DNA of 64,000 nucleotides from the NCBI RefSeq assembly GCF_004363095.1, contig NZ_SNYO01000002.1, positions 186,001 through 250,000 of the forward strand. Direction: 5' to 3'. Below are positions 31,242 through 39,530 of the stretch, piece by piece (position 1 is the first letter of the stretch; the number at the start of each line of letters is the position of its first letter). A program made the position numbers and the translations under genes. The notes under the pieces are model-generated. The model did no database searches and had not been told where the DNA came from. It saw only the letters and a program-made list of their open reading frames with translations. The stretch is from Actinomycetospora succinea. Lineage in GTDB: Bacteria > Actinomycetota > Actinomycetes > Mycobacteriales > Pseudonocardiaceae.

Positions 31242-31493
31242 ATGACCCTCGACGAGCTACCCCGCGGCCAGCGGGCCGTGGTCACCGCGCTCGACCTGCG
31301 CGGCGGCGAGCGCCGCCGCCTCATGGACCTCGGGCTGCTGCCCGGCGCCGCGATCCGCGCCGACATGACGAGCCCGCTGGGCGACCCCACCGCTTACGAG
31401 GTCCGCGGCGCGCTCGTCGTCCTGCGCCGGGGCCAGGCGAAGACCGTGCACGTCGAGCACTCCGGTACCCCTTCCGGATCCACGGAGCGCTGA
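31242..31493 (+). CDS. feoA: FeoA ferrous iron transport protein
   Basis: A small 83-residue SH3-like protein with LRGGERRRLMDLGLLPGAAI, the FeoA signature, and an AYEVRGALVVLRRGQAKTVHVE C-terminal strand pair (cited as AYEVRGALVVLRRG). FeoA assists FeoB in Fe(II) uptake. GGGGAGAG gives the ribosome site for ATG 31242. It is 3 bases from the first FeoB gene and follows the regulator boxes. Confidence 0.88.
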   Translation: MTLDELPRGQRAVVTALDLRGGERRRLMDLGLLPGAAIRADMTSPLGDPTAYEVRGALVVLRRGQAKTVHVEHSGTPSGSTER

Positions 31494-31496
31494 GGA

Positions 31497-32327
31497 ATGG
31501 CGGCCCCCCTGCCGACGCCGGGCGTCGGGCCGTCCCCCGCAGAACCCGCCGGGGCGTGCACGTCGTGCGCGCTGGCCCCGTCCACCGCCCGGCTCGCCCG
31601 CCTCGGCCTCGCCCCTGGCCGTCACGACCACGTCGTCGCGCTCGCCGGCAACCCGAACACCGGCAAGAGCACGGTGTTCAACGCGCTGACCGGGCTGCGC
31701 CAGCACGTCGGCAACTGGGCGGGCAAGACCGTCGCGCGCGCCGAGGGCGGGTTCTCCTTCGGCGGCGCCGGCTACCGGATCGTCGACCTGCCCGGCACCT
31801 ACTCGCTGCTGTCGACCAGCACCGACGAGGACGTCGCCCGCGACGTGCTGCTCTTCGGGCGCCCGGACGTCGTCGTGGTGGTCGTCGACGCGACACGCCT
31901 CGAGCGCAACCTGCCCCTGGTACTGCAGATCCGCCAGATCACCGGGCGGGTGGTCGTCGCGCTCAACCTCGTCGACGAGGCCCGCCGACACGGCATCACC
32001 GTCGACACCCGCCACCTCACCCGCGAGCTCGGCGTCCCCGTCGTCGCCACCGCCGCCCGCCGGAACGAGGGGCTGCCCGAGCTGCTCGCGGCGATCGCGC
32101 AGGTCGCCACGGCCGACGACCCGCCGAAGCCCCTGCGCCTGACCCACCACGACCCCGCCCTCGAGAAGGCCGTCGCCGACCTCGCCGCGCAGGTCGAGGC
32201 CCGCTTCCCCGGCGTGCCCAACAGCCGCTGGGTGGCCCTGCGCCTGCTCGAGGGCGACGCGGGCATCGAGGAGGCGGTGCGCAACGGCACCCTCGGCGAC
32301 CTCGCGACACCCCGGGAAGCCGCATGA
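31497..32327 (+). CDS. feoB: FeoB GTPase domain encoded as a separate protein
   Basis: This 276-residue cytosolic protein comprises only the FeoB N-terminal GTPase and helical domains. G1 is GNPNTGKST (51-58), the G2 region lies around NWAGKTVARAEG, G3 is DLPGTYSL, G4 is NLVDEA and TAARRNEG is the G5 region. A CTSC motif at residues 21-24 precedes the G domain. The gene ends before the membrane domain and overlaps the next gene by ATGA, so FeoB is split in two. Nucleotide-driven Fe(II) uptake therefore needs the two proteins to assemble. Confidence 0.9.
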   Translation: MAAPLPTPGVGPSPAEPAGACTSCALAPSTARLARLGLAPGRHDHVVALAGNPNTGKSTVFNALTGLRQHVGNWAGKTVARAEGGFSFGGAGYRIVDLPGTYSLLSTSTDEDVARDVLLFGRPDVVVVVVDATRLERNLPLVLQIRQITGRVVVALNLVDEARRHGITVDTRHLTRELGVPVVATAARRNEGLPELLAAIAQVATADDPPKPLRLTHHDPALEKAVADLAAQVEARFPGVPNSRWVALRLLEGDAGIEEAVRNGTLGDLATPREAA

Positions 32328-33736
32328 CCGACCTCCTCGACGAGGCCGCCCGCCTGCGCCGGAACCTCTCGGACGATGTGGGCGACAAGATCGTCGAGTC
32401 GCTCTACACCGACGCCGCGCGGATCGCCGACACCAGCGTCGACCGCGACGACGCCCGCGCGAAGCTCACCCTCGACCGGGCGCTCGACCGCGTGCTCACC
32501 CACCGCGTGTGGGGCTTCCTGGCGATGGGCGTGCTGTTCTTCGGCGTCTTCTGGTTCACCATCGCGGGCGCCGCGGTGCCGTCGGACCTGCTCTACGTGC
32601 TGCTCGTCGAGAACGGGCACGCGTGGCTGCGCGGGCTGTTCGAGGCCGTCGGGTCGCCGTGGTGGGTCACCGGCCTGCTGGTCGACGGCGTCTACCTGGC
32701 CACGGCCTGGGTGATCGCGGTGATGCTGCCGCCGATGGCGATCTTCTTCCCGCTGTTCACGCTGCTCGAGGACTTCGGCTACCTGCCGCGCGTGGCGTTC
32801 AACCTCGACCGGCTCTTCGCCCGCTCCGGCGCCCACGGCAAGCAGGCGCTGACGATGATGATGGGCTACGGCTGCAACGCCGCCGGCGTGACGGCCACGC
32901 GGATCATCGACAGCCGCCGCGAGCGCCTGATCGCGATCATCACCAACAACTTCAGCATCTGCAACGGCCGCTGGCCGACGCTGATCCTCATGGGGACGAT
33001 CTTCGTCGGCGCGGTCGTGCCGCCGGCGCTCGCCGGTTTCGTCGCCGCGGGCAGCGTCGTCGCCGTCGTGATCGTCGGGATCGGCGTGACGCTCGCGGTG
33101 TCGTGGCTGCTCTCGCGCACCGTGCTGCGCGGCGAGAGCTCCGTGTACTCGCTCGAGCTGCCGCCGTACCGCCCGCCGCAGGTCTGGCGCACGCTCTACA
33201 CCAGCATCATCGACCGCACGCTCAAGGTGCTGCGCCGCGCGGTGCTCATGGCCGCCCCGGCCGGCGCCGTGATCTGGCTGATCGGCAACGTGCACCTCGG
33301 CGACGCGAGCGTGGCCGCGCACTTGGTCACGGCGCTGAACCCGCTGGGCTGGGTGATCGGCCTCAACGGCGTCATCCTGCTCGCCTACCTCGTGGCGGTG
33401 CCGGCCAACGAGATCATCATTCCGACCATCGTCATGCTGACCCTGACCCTCGGCGCGAACACCCTGGGCGCCGCGCCGGGCGTCATGCTCGAGCTGGGCG
33501 ACGACGCGCAGATCGGGTCGGTGCTCGTCACCGCGGGCGGCTGGACGCTGCTCACGGCCGTGAACCTCATGCTGTTCACGCTCCTGCACAACCCGTGCAG
33601 CACCACCGTGATGACCATCTGGCACGAGACCCGCAGCGTCCGCTGGACGACGCTGGCGACCCTGCTGCCGCTGGGACTCGGGTTTGCCGTCTGCGCGCTG
33701 ACGGCGGGCGTGGCGCGGCTGGCGGGCTGGGCCTGA
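32324..33736 (+). CDS. feoB: FeoB membrane domain encoded as a separate protein
   Basis: This 470-residue membrane protein has the FeoB gate and core repeats: LFTLLEDFGYLPRVAF, GYGCNAAGV, NNFSICNGRWP and LHNPCSTTV. The cysteines in GYGCN and NPCSTT are typical of FeoB permeation motifs. The N-terminal ~60 residues (MTDLLDEAARLRRN...) would contact the GTPase protein. ATG 32324 lies in the stop of the upstream gene (ATGA). A hairpin follows at 33748-33787. Confidence 0.9.
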   Translation: MTDLLDEAARLRRNLSDDVGDKIVESLYTDAARIADTSVDRDDARAKLTLDRALDRVLTHRVWGFLAMGVLFFGVFWFTIAGAAVPSDLLYVLLVENGHAWLRGLFEAVGSPWWVTGLLVDGVYLATAWVIAVMLPPMAIFFPLFTLLEDFGYLPRVAFNLDRLFARSGAHGKQALTMMMGYGCNAAGVTATRIIDSRRERLIAIITNNFSICNGRWPTLILMGTIFVGAVVPPALAGFVAAGSVVAVVIVGIGVTLAVSWLLSRTVLRGESSVYSLELPPYRPPQVWRTLYTSIIDRTLKVLRRAVLMAAPAGAVIWLIGNVHLGDASVAAHLVTALNPLGWVIGLNGVILLAYLVAVPANEIIIPTIVMLTLTLGANTLGAAPGVMLELGDDAQIGSVLVTAGGWTLLTAVNLMLFTLLHNPCSTTVMTIWHETRSVRWTTLATLLPLGLGFAVCALTAGVARLAGWA

Positions 33737-33747
33737 CCCCGACCTCT

Positions 33748-33787
33748 GTGAGTGCTCTCCGGCCCTCCAGGGCCGGAAAGCACTCAC
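33748..33787. terminator. Strong hairpin between feoB and cbtA (convergent)
   Basis: GTGAGTGCTCTCCGGCCCT pairs with AGGGCCGGAAAGCACTCAC, 19 bp with one mismatch and a 2-base centre. It begins 12 bases after the feoB stop and ends 10 bases before the cbtA stop. The GTGAGTG end also occurs in the kdpB palindrome. Confidence 0.75.
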
Positions 33788-33796
33788 GGAGGCACG

Positions 33797-34654
33797 TCAG
33801 GCGGAGGTCGTCTCCGCCGTGCGCTCGGCGGACTCGCCGCGGGCGAGGCGGCGCTCGACGAGACCGCCGAACACCAGGCCGAGCACGCCCCAGAGCAGCG
33901 CCTGGGCCGCGAACGACGCGACGCGGAAGTCGTAGAGCACGTCCGCGTCGAAGCCCGGGTAGAGGATCGCCCCGGAGGCGTCGCGCAGCGGCAGCGGCGT
34001 CTCGGTGACCCGCGGGCCGTTCTCGACGACGTTGATCGTCAGCTCGCCGAGGCCCGGCAGCACCGTCATGAGGATCGCCGACAGCGCGAGGTAGACGACG
34101 CCACCGACGAGCACGGCGTTCCACGTGCCGAGCCGCTCGCGGACCAGGCGGGCGACGAACACCGCCGCCGCGAGGAACACGAGCGAGCCGACGACCATGA
34201 CCAGGTACAGCGCGGTCCGGTCGCCGATCGTCTCGTCGCTGCCGACGGCGGGCGGGCTCGCCGGGTACTTCACGAACGGCGTCGCGTAGATCGTCAGGAA
34301 GCCGGCCCCGGCCACGACGAGCGCGAGCACCCGCGGCCGCAGGGCGACCCGGCCGTGCAGCAGCGTGTACGCCACGGCGAACAGCAGGCCCAGCGCGATG
34401 CCGATCCCGACCATGCCGATCCCGATGCCGAGGGTCGACTGGATGCCGCGGCTGACGATCTCCTCCTCGGCACCGCCCGCTGGGGCGGCGCCGGCCGCGG
34501 TGGCCAGCGCTTCCTCGGCCGCGCCGCGACCCTCCTCGTAACCGATCGCGGCCTCGACCTGCGGCTCGGCGAACACGAGGGCGAACAACCAGGCGACGAC
34601 CCCGGCGACGGCGCCGGCCAGCGCGCCGCGGAGGACGAAGGAGCGCGCTTCCAT
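33797..34654 (-). CDS. cbtA: CbtA cobalt transporter subunit
   Basis: This 285-residue membrane protein begins MEARSFVLRGALAGAVAGVVAWLFALVFAEP, the CbtA start, and has ALRPRVLALVVAGAGFLTIYATPFVKYPASPPAVG (cited as FVKYPASPPAVG), the CbtA signature. It contains about six membrane helices. CbtAB moves cobalt, and the system is often found with B12 genes; this window also has cobF and a B12 riboswitch. It starts one base into the cbtB stop (TGATG). Confidence 0.88.
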   Translation of the reverse strand: MEARSFVLRGALAGAVAGVVAWLFALVFAEPQVEAAIGYEEGRGAAEEALATAAGAAPAGGAEEEIVSRGIQSTLGIGIGMVGIGIALGLLFAVAYTLLHGRVALRPRVLALVVAGAGFLTIYATPFVKYPASPPAVGSDETIGDRTALYLVMVVGSLVFLAAAVFVARLVRERLGTWNAVLVGGVVYLALSAILMTVLPGLGELTINVVENGPRVTETPLPLRDASGAILYPGFDADVLYDFRVASFAAQALLWGVLGLVFGGLVERRLARGESAERTAETTSA

Positions 34655-34866
34655 CAGTGGCAGGGGAAGCCGAGGAAGTGGCGGGCGTCGTGCACGAGCT
34701 CGTGGATGTAGCTCGTGTCGCCGAAGACCGAGACCGCACCCTCGTCGATGCCGATGAAGTAGTAGAGCACCAGCCCCACGAGCAGGGCGCTGACCAGCCA
34801 GGGCAGCGTCTCGGACGCCGACACGGTGGTGGCTCTGGCGCGGGCGACGGCACCGGCAGTGGTCAC
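34654..34866 (-). CDS. cbtB: CbtB cobalt transporter small subunit
   Basis: A 70-residue protein with one membrane helix (LVSALLVGLVLYYFIGID) and the CbtB His-rich end SYIHELVHDARHFLGFPCH, the metal-binding signature. AGGAGGAG stands 5 bases before GTG 34866. It is the first gene of cbtBA. About 250 bases of divergent intergenic DNA lie before it; I see no cobalamin riboswitch there. Confidence 0.88.
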   Translation of the reverse strand: MTTAGAVARARATTVSASETLPWLVSALLVGLVLYYFIGIDEGAVSVFGDTSYIHELVHDARHFLGFPCH

Positions 34867-35113
34867 GGGCTCCTCCTGTGCATGACACGACGACATCGCC
34901 CTCCCCGTCGGACGGCGACCGGTGCGACCGTAGGGGCCCGACGATCACGGCGTCAACGTCTCAGCATGTGATGAGCTATCGGGGCTGAGCAGGGCGATCA
35001 CCTCGTGCCGCCCTGGTGTGGCAACAGATGAACACATGCGCGTGCGACCTCTGCGTCGCAAACCACTCCACGCAACGGCCCGGGTGCGGCGGGAAGCACC
35101 TAGGGTCGCCGCG

Positions 35114-35872
35114 ATGATGTCCACACCCGTCGCCGACGTCCGCGATGTCCGGATCGCCGCCGGCGACACGACGCTCGTGGACGGGCTGACGCTGACGGTC
35201 GGGGCCGGCGAGCGCTGGGGCATCGTCGGCCCGTCGGGCGCCGGTAAGTCGCTGACCGCGGCCGCCGTCGCGGGCCTGCTGCCGCCCGGCACGACGGCCA
35301 CCGGCAGCATCCGCGTCGACGGGACCGAGCTCGTGGGGACGTCCGGGACGGCGGTCCGCGGGCGGGGCGTCGCGCTCGTCGCCCAGGACTCCGCCGTCGC
35401 GCTCCACCCCCTGCTGACGATCGGGCGTCAGCTCGCCCTGCCCCTGCGCCGGCACCAAGGGCTCGACCGCTCCCCCGTGGACGAGCTCCTCGCCGCCGTC
35501 GACCTGCCACCCGAGCTCGCCCGCGCCCGCCCCGCGCAGCTCTCCGGCGGGCAGCGCCAGCGGGTCGCGCTCGCCGGCGCGCTGGCCTGCCGGCCGCGGC
35601 TGCTCGTCGCCGACGAACCGACCGCCGCCCTCGACCCGCCCGTCGCCCGGGCGCTGCTCGACCGGCTCGACCGCTCGCTGACGGCGACCGGGACCGCGCT
35701 GCTGCTGGTCACCCACGACCTCGGCGTGCTCGCGGCGGTGTGCGAGCGGGTCGTGGTGCTCGCCGGAGGCCGGGTCGTCGAGTCCGGCCCGGTGCCCGAG
35801 GTCCTCGCCGCCCCGCAGCACGAGGTCACGCGCGCCCTCGTCGACGCGGCGCAGCTGTCGGTGCCGACGTGA
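35114..35872 (+). CDS. ABC transporter ATP-binding protein, DppD/opine type
   Basis: This 252-residue ATPase has Walker A GPSGAGKS, the Q-loop VAQDSAVALHP, the signature LSGGQRQRVALAGAL and Walker B LLVADEPTAALD with an H-loop in THDLG. TAGGGT followed by 7 bases and ATG 35114 suggests a leaderless start; the second ATG at 35117 is an alternative. It is the first gene of a five-gene run DppD-DppF-MFS-lipoprotein-permease. It may also energise the ATPase-less importer at 24352-27613. Confidence 0.88.
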   Translation: MMSTPVADVRDVRIAAGDTTLVDGLTLTVGAGERWGIVGPSGAGKSLTAAAVAGLLPPGTTATGSIRVDGTELVGTSGTAVRGRGVALVAQDSAVALHPLLTIGRQLALPLRRHQGLDRSPVDELLAAVDLPPELARARPAQLSGGQRQRVALAGALACRPRLLVADEPTAALDPPVARALLDRLDRSLTATGTALLLVTHDLGVLAAVCERVVVLAGGRVVESGPVPEVLAAPQHEVTRALVDAAQLSVPT

Positions 35873-36645
35873 CCGCCACGTTCGCCCTCGACGGGGTCGC
35901 CCGCCGCTACACCGTGCCGGGCGACCGACCCTGGCGCCGCGTCCCGCGCACGGCCCTCGACGGCGTCGACCTGACGGTCCCGGCCGGGCGCGACCTCGCG
36001 ATCGTCGGGGCCTCGGGCTCGGGGAAGTCGACGCTGCTGCGGCTCCTGCTCGCCCTCGAGGCGCCCGACGCCGGCACGGTCCGGTTCCGCGGGGACGTCG
36101 TCACGCCGCGGAACCCCGGTGCGCTGCGCCGGGACGTCGGCGTCGTCGCGCAGGACCCCGGCAGCTCGCTCGATCCGCGCCTGCCCGTCGGCGCGAGCAT
36201 CCGCGAGCCCCTCGAGTGCCTCGCCGTCCCCGGCGACCACGGCGCCCGCGTCGCCGAGCTGCTCGACGCCGTCGGTCTCGACCCAGGTGTCGCCGACCGC
36301 CGCCCCGCCGGGTTCTCCGGTGGCGAGCGCCAGCGGATCGCGCTCGCCCGCGCCCTCGCGGCCCGCCCCGCGGTGCTCGTGGGCGACGAACCGTTCAGCG
36401 CCGTCGACCCGACGACGCGGGGGCGTCTCGTCACGCTGGTCGGCGACCTGGCCCGTGCGTCGGGCACCCAGCTGCTGCTCGTCACCCACGACCTCGGGAT
36501 CGCCCAGCGCCTCTGCGCCGACGTCGCCGTCCTCGACGCGGGGCGGGTCGTCGAGACCGGCCCCGTCGACGCGGTCTTCGCCCGCCCCACCGCGGACGCC
36601 ACCCGCGCCCTGCTCGACGCCGTGCTGCGGGTGAGCGTCGGATGA
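35869..36645 (+). CDS. ABC transporter ATP-binding protein, DppF/opine type
   Basis: This 258-residue ATPase has Walker A GASGSGKSTLL, QDPGSSLDPRLPVG as the Dpp-type Q-loop, the signature FSGGERQRIALARAL, Walker B LVGDEPFSAVD and the THDLG H-loop. It starts at GTG in the stop of the DppD-like gene (GTGA) and overlaps the MFS gene by ATGA. The two ATPases probably work with the fused permease at 39531. Confidence 0.88.
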   Translation: MTATFALDGVARRYTVPGDRPWRRVPRTALDGVDLTVPAGRDLAIVGASGSGKSTLLRLLLALEAPDAGTVRFRGDVVTPRNPGALRRDVGVVAQDPGSSLDPRLPVGASIREPLECLAVPGDHGARVAELLDAVGLDPGVADRRPAGFSGGERQRIALARALAARPAVLVGDEPFSAVDPTTRGRLVTLVGDLARASGTQLLLVTHDLGIAQRLCADVAVLDAGRVVETGPVDAVFARPTADATRALLDAVLRVSVG

Positions 36646-37904
36646 GGGACCTGCTGCGGCGCTGGTCGATCCTCGGGCGCCTGGGCGAGCTGCCCCGGCC
36701 GATGCGCCTGATCGTGCTGGGCCAGCTCGCCTTCAACACCGGCTTCTACCTGGTGCTGCCGTTCTTCGCGCTGCACCTCACGCGCGACCTCGGGTTCGGC
36801 GGCGCGCTGGTCGGGCTGCTGCTCGGGCTGCGCACGTTCAGCCAGCAGGGCCTGTTCTTCCTCGGCGGGGCGCTCGCCGACCGCTTCGGCACCCGGCCGG
36901 TCGCGCTCACCGGGTTCGTCGTCCGCATCGCCGGGTTCCTGCTGCTCGCGCTGGCCGCGGGGCCGGTGCTGCTGGTGGCCGGGACGGTGGCGACGGGCTT
37001 CGCCGCGGCGCTCTTCTCGCCCGCCGTGGAGGCCGAGCTGGCGCGACGGGCCGGGGACCTGGAGAGGTCCGAGGGCCCGACCCGCTCCGAGGCGTTCGCG
37101 ATGTTCGGCGTCGCCGGCGAGGTCGGCATCGTCGTCGGGCCGGTGATCGGCTCGCTGCTGCTGACGGTCGACTTCGCGGTGACGACGGTGGCCGCCGCCG
37201 GCGTGTTCGTCGTCGTGCTCGTCGCCTTCGCCCGCGGGATGCCGCGCGAGCCCGCCGCGCACGCGGGCGAGCCGATCCTCGCGGGCTGGGGCGAGGTGCT
37301 GCGCAACCGCGCGTTCCTGTCGTTCACGCTCGCCTACGCGTCCTGGCTGCTGTCCTACAACCAGCTCTACCTGGCGCTGCCGGTCGAGCTCGACCGCGTC
37401 GGGGCGGCCGGGCTCCTGGGCGGGCTGTTCGTCGTCTCGGCGGTCATGGTCGTGCTCGGGCAGCTCCCGCTCGCCGAGTTCGTGCGCCGCCGGCTCGGGA
37501 CGCGCGCGCTGCCGATGGGGTTCGCGGTGCTCGCGCTGGCGTTCCTCGTCACGGCGGCGCTGATCGCGGTCGACGCCCCCGGCCCGGTGCCCGCCGTCGC
37601 GTTCGTCGTGACGCTGACGCTCGGGCAGATGACGGTCGTGCCCGTCGCCCAGGACGCCGTCGGGCGGCTCGCGGGCGAGCGGCGGCTCGGCGCGCACTTC
37701 GGCGTGCTCGCGTCCGCGGGCGGGCTCGCAGTGCTCGGCGGCAGCTCGCTGCTCGGCGCCCTGCTCGATGCCGGCGGCCCGCCCGCCCTGCCCTGGGCGG
37801 TCACGGCCGCCCTCCCCCTGGCCAGCGCGATCGTCATGGGTGTGCTCGTGCGTCGCGTGCCGGCGCTGGCTCCCGAGCCGTCGTTCGAGAGGAACCGTTC
37901 ATGA
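36642..37904 (+). CDS. MFS transporter inside the opine-type ABC operon
   Basis: A 420-residue major facilitator with about 12 helices. Early LVLPFFALHLTRDLGFGGALVG and GGALADRFGTRPVALTGFVVRI form the A-motif region, and a long inter-domain loop is acidic and basic. Both ends overlap neighbours by 4 bases. An exporter in the operon of a Dpp-type importer recalls staphylopine-like metallophore export plus import (Cnt systems). No metallophore synthase is nearby, so this is only an inference. Confidence 0.85.
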   Translation: MRDLLRRWSILGRLGELPRPMRLIVLGQLAFNTGFYLVLPFFALHLTRDLGFGGALVGLLLGLRTFSQQGLFFLGGALADRFGTRPVALTGFVVRIAGFLLLALAAGPVLLVAGTVATGFAAALFSPAVEAELARRAGDLERSEGPTRSEAFAMFGVAGEVGIVVGPVIGSLLLTVDFAVTTVAAAGVFVVVLVAFARGMPREPAAHAGEPILAGWGEVLRNRAFLSFTLAYASWLLSYNQLYLALPVELDRVGAAGLLGGLFVVSAVMVVLGQLPLAEFVRRRLGTRALPMGFAVLALAFLVTAALIAVDAPGPVPAVAFVVTLTLGQMTVVPVAQDAVGRLAGERRLGAHFGVLASAGGLAVLGGSSLLGALLDAGGPPALPWAVTAALPLASAIVMGVLVRRVPALAPEPSFERNRS

Positions 37905-39382
37905 AGCGCCTCGCTGTCGTCCTCGCCGTGCTGGGGCTGGCCCTGGCGGGGTGCTTCAGCGGTTCCGGGGGTGATCCCGCCGAGGGACGGCTGCGGGTCG
38001 GGCTCTCGTTCCCGCCCACGTCGGGCCTGTCCCCGTACGGCAACGAGGCCACGCTCGCCACGCGGCTCGGGGTCACCGAGCCCCTGGTCACCCTCGTCGG
38101 CGGCACCCCGATCCCGGCGCTGGCCACCGCGTGGACCCAGATCGCGCCGACCGCGTGGCGGTTCGTGCTGCGCCCGGGCGTGACCTTCCACGACGGCTCG
38201 CCGCTGACCCCGGACGCCGTCGCGGGGAGCCTGAACCGGGCGGCCGCAGCCACCCCGGTCCCCCGGGCGCTGGCGTCGCTGGCCGAGGCGGGCCTCCCGG
38301 TGACGGCGCGCGCCGACGGCGACGGCGTCGTCGTGACCACGCCCGTCCCCGACCCCGTGCTGCCCCAGCGCCTGGCCTCGCCCGAGCTCGTGGTCCTCGC
38401 GCCCGGCGCCTACGCCGACCCGACCCGCCCGAGCCCGGTACGCGCCGGGACCGGGCCGTTCGTGCTCGAGCGGGTCGACGGCTCGGCGGGCGCGACGCTC
38501 GCGGCCAACCCCGCGTACTGGCGCGGTCCGGTCGCCGCACCCGGCGTCGACGCCCGGTTCCTCGCCGACGGGACGGCCCGCGCCAACGCCCTGCGCGCCG
38601 GCGAGCTGGACGTCGCCGAGGCGATCCCGGTCTCGCAGGTCCCGACGATCACCGCGCCGCAGCAGGTCGTCGGCGTCCCGCTGCCGCGCAGCGTCGCCGT
38701 GTACCTCGACCAGCGCTCGCCGGTGCTCGCCGACCCGGGCGTGCGGGCGGCGGTGCGCGGCGCGATCGCGCCGATCGACGTCGCCGGCACGATCTACGAG
38801 GGCCGCGCGGACGCCGCGGCGGGCCTGTTCGGGCCCGCGACGCCGTGGGCCGCAGCGCGCCCGCCGCACCCCGTTCTTCCGCCGGCGACGCCAGCCGGCC
38901 AGAGGATCCGGCTCGCGACGTACTCCGACCGCGCCGAGCTCCCCGAGATCGCCGCGGCCGACGCCGACGCCCTGCGCCGCGCCGGGTTCACGGTGGACGT
39001 CACCGTGCTGGAGAGCTCGGCGTTCGAGGCGCAGCTGGGCACGGGCGCCTTCGACGCAGTGATCATCAGCCGCTCGCAGCAGCTCGACACCGGCGACCCC
39101 GTCGGCTACCTGGCCAGCGACTTCTCCTGCGCCGGCAGCTACAACCAGGCGCGCTACTGCGACCCCGCGACCGACGCGCTCCTCGCAGCGGCCGGACAGA
39201 GCACCGACGTCGAGACCCGCCGGCGCGCCGCCCTCGAGGTCGAGGGCCGGGTGCTCGCGGCCGACGCGGTCGTCCCGCACATCACCGAACGGGCGCGCGT
39301 CGGCGTCGGCGGCGGCCTCACCGGCGTCGCCGAGGACCCCAACGAGCAGTTCCTGATCACGCACGAGACCCGGCGCGGATGA
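37901..39382 (+). CDS. Solute-binding lipoprotein (SBP family 5), second importer
   Basis: This 493-residue lipoprotein has a signal peptide and lipobox (LALAGC, Cys18), GVTFHDGSPLTPDAVAGSL, GTGPFVLERVDG, LRAGELDVAEA and the SDFSCAGSYNQARYCDP block shared with the lipoprotein at 26087-27613. It starts within the MFS stop (ATGA). The next gene in the run, the fused permease, follows only after ~150 bases that carry the dispersed repeat. Confidence 0.88.
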   Translation: MKRLAVVLAVLGLALAGCFSGSGGDPAEGRLRVGLSFPPTSGLSPYGNEATLATRLGVTEPLVTLVGGTPIPALATAWTQIAPTAWRFVLRPGVTFHDGSPLTPDAVAGSLNRAAAATPVPRALASLAEAGLPVTARADGDGVVVTTPVPDPVLPQRLASPELVVLAPGAYADPTRPSPVRAGTGPFVLERVDGSAGATLAANPAYWRGPVAAPGVDARFLADGTARANALRAGELDVAEAIPVSQVPTITAPQQVVGVPLPRSVAVYLDQRSPVLADPGVRAAVRGAIAPIDVAGTIYEGRADAAAGLFGPATPWAAARPPHPVLPPATPAGQRIRLATYSDRAELPEIAAADADALRRAGFTVDVTVLESSAFEAQLGTGAFDAVIISRSQQLDTGDPVGYLASDFSCAGSYNQARYCDPATDALLAAAGQSTDVETRRRAALEVEGRVLAADAVVPHITERARVGVGGGLTGVAEDPNEQFLITHETRRG

Positions 39383-39393
39383 GGCTCGCGTGT

Positions 39394-39438
39394 GTCAGCG
39401 TGGCGGCCACGCTGACGTTCAACGTCAGGAAATCCCCC
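39394..39438 (+). repeat. Dispersed repeat module 2, full copy
   Basis: GTCAGCGTGG-CGG-CCACGCTGAC is a 10-bp stem, then CTGACGT-TCA-ACGTCAG is another, and the module ends GGAAATCCCCC. Degenerate or inverted copies are at 11238-11283 and 11339-11382. Confidence 0.8.
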
Positions 39439-39456
39439 AGCTCGCGAGGGTGTACC

Positions 39457-39520
39457 AGCGATGCGGCATCGCTGGCGTCACACGCCAGGATCGCCACATC
39501 CTCGCTCGCGCGACACGCCG
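39457..39520 (+). repeat. Dispersed repeat module 1, copy B
   Basis: This 64-base near-copy of 11151-11213 opens with CAGCGATGC-G-GCATCGCTG and GGCGT-CAC-ACGCC. It lies 11 bases before the permease start, so it sits inside the operon in the lipoprotein-permease gap, where it could structure the mRNA. Confidence 0.8.
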
Positions 39521-39530
39521 AGAGGCGCGC

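Noticed and set aside
34867..35100. Cobalamin riboswitch before cbtB
   Set aside because: No B12-box core (GCCCCGC with AGTCCGAAGACCTGCC-like 3' part) can be found there, unlike upstream of metE.
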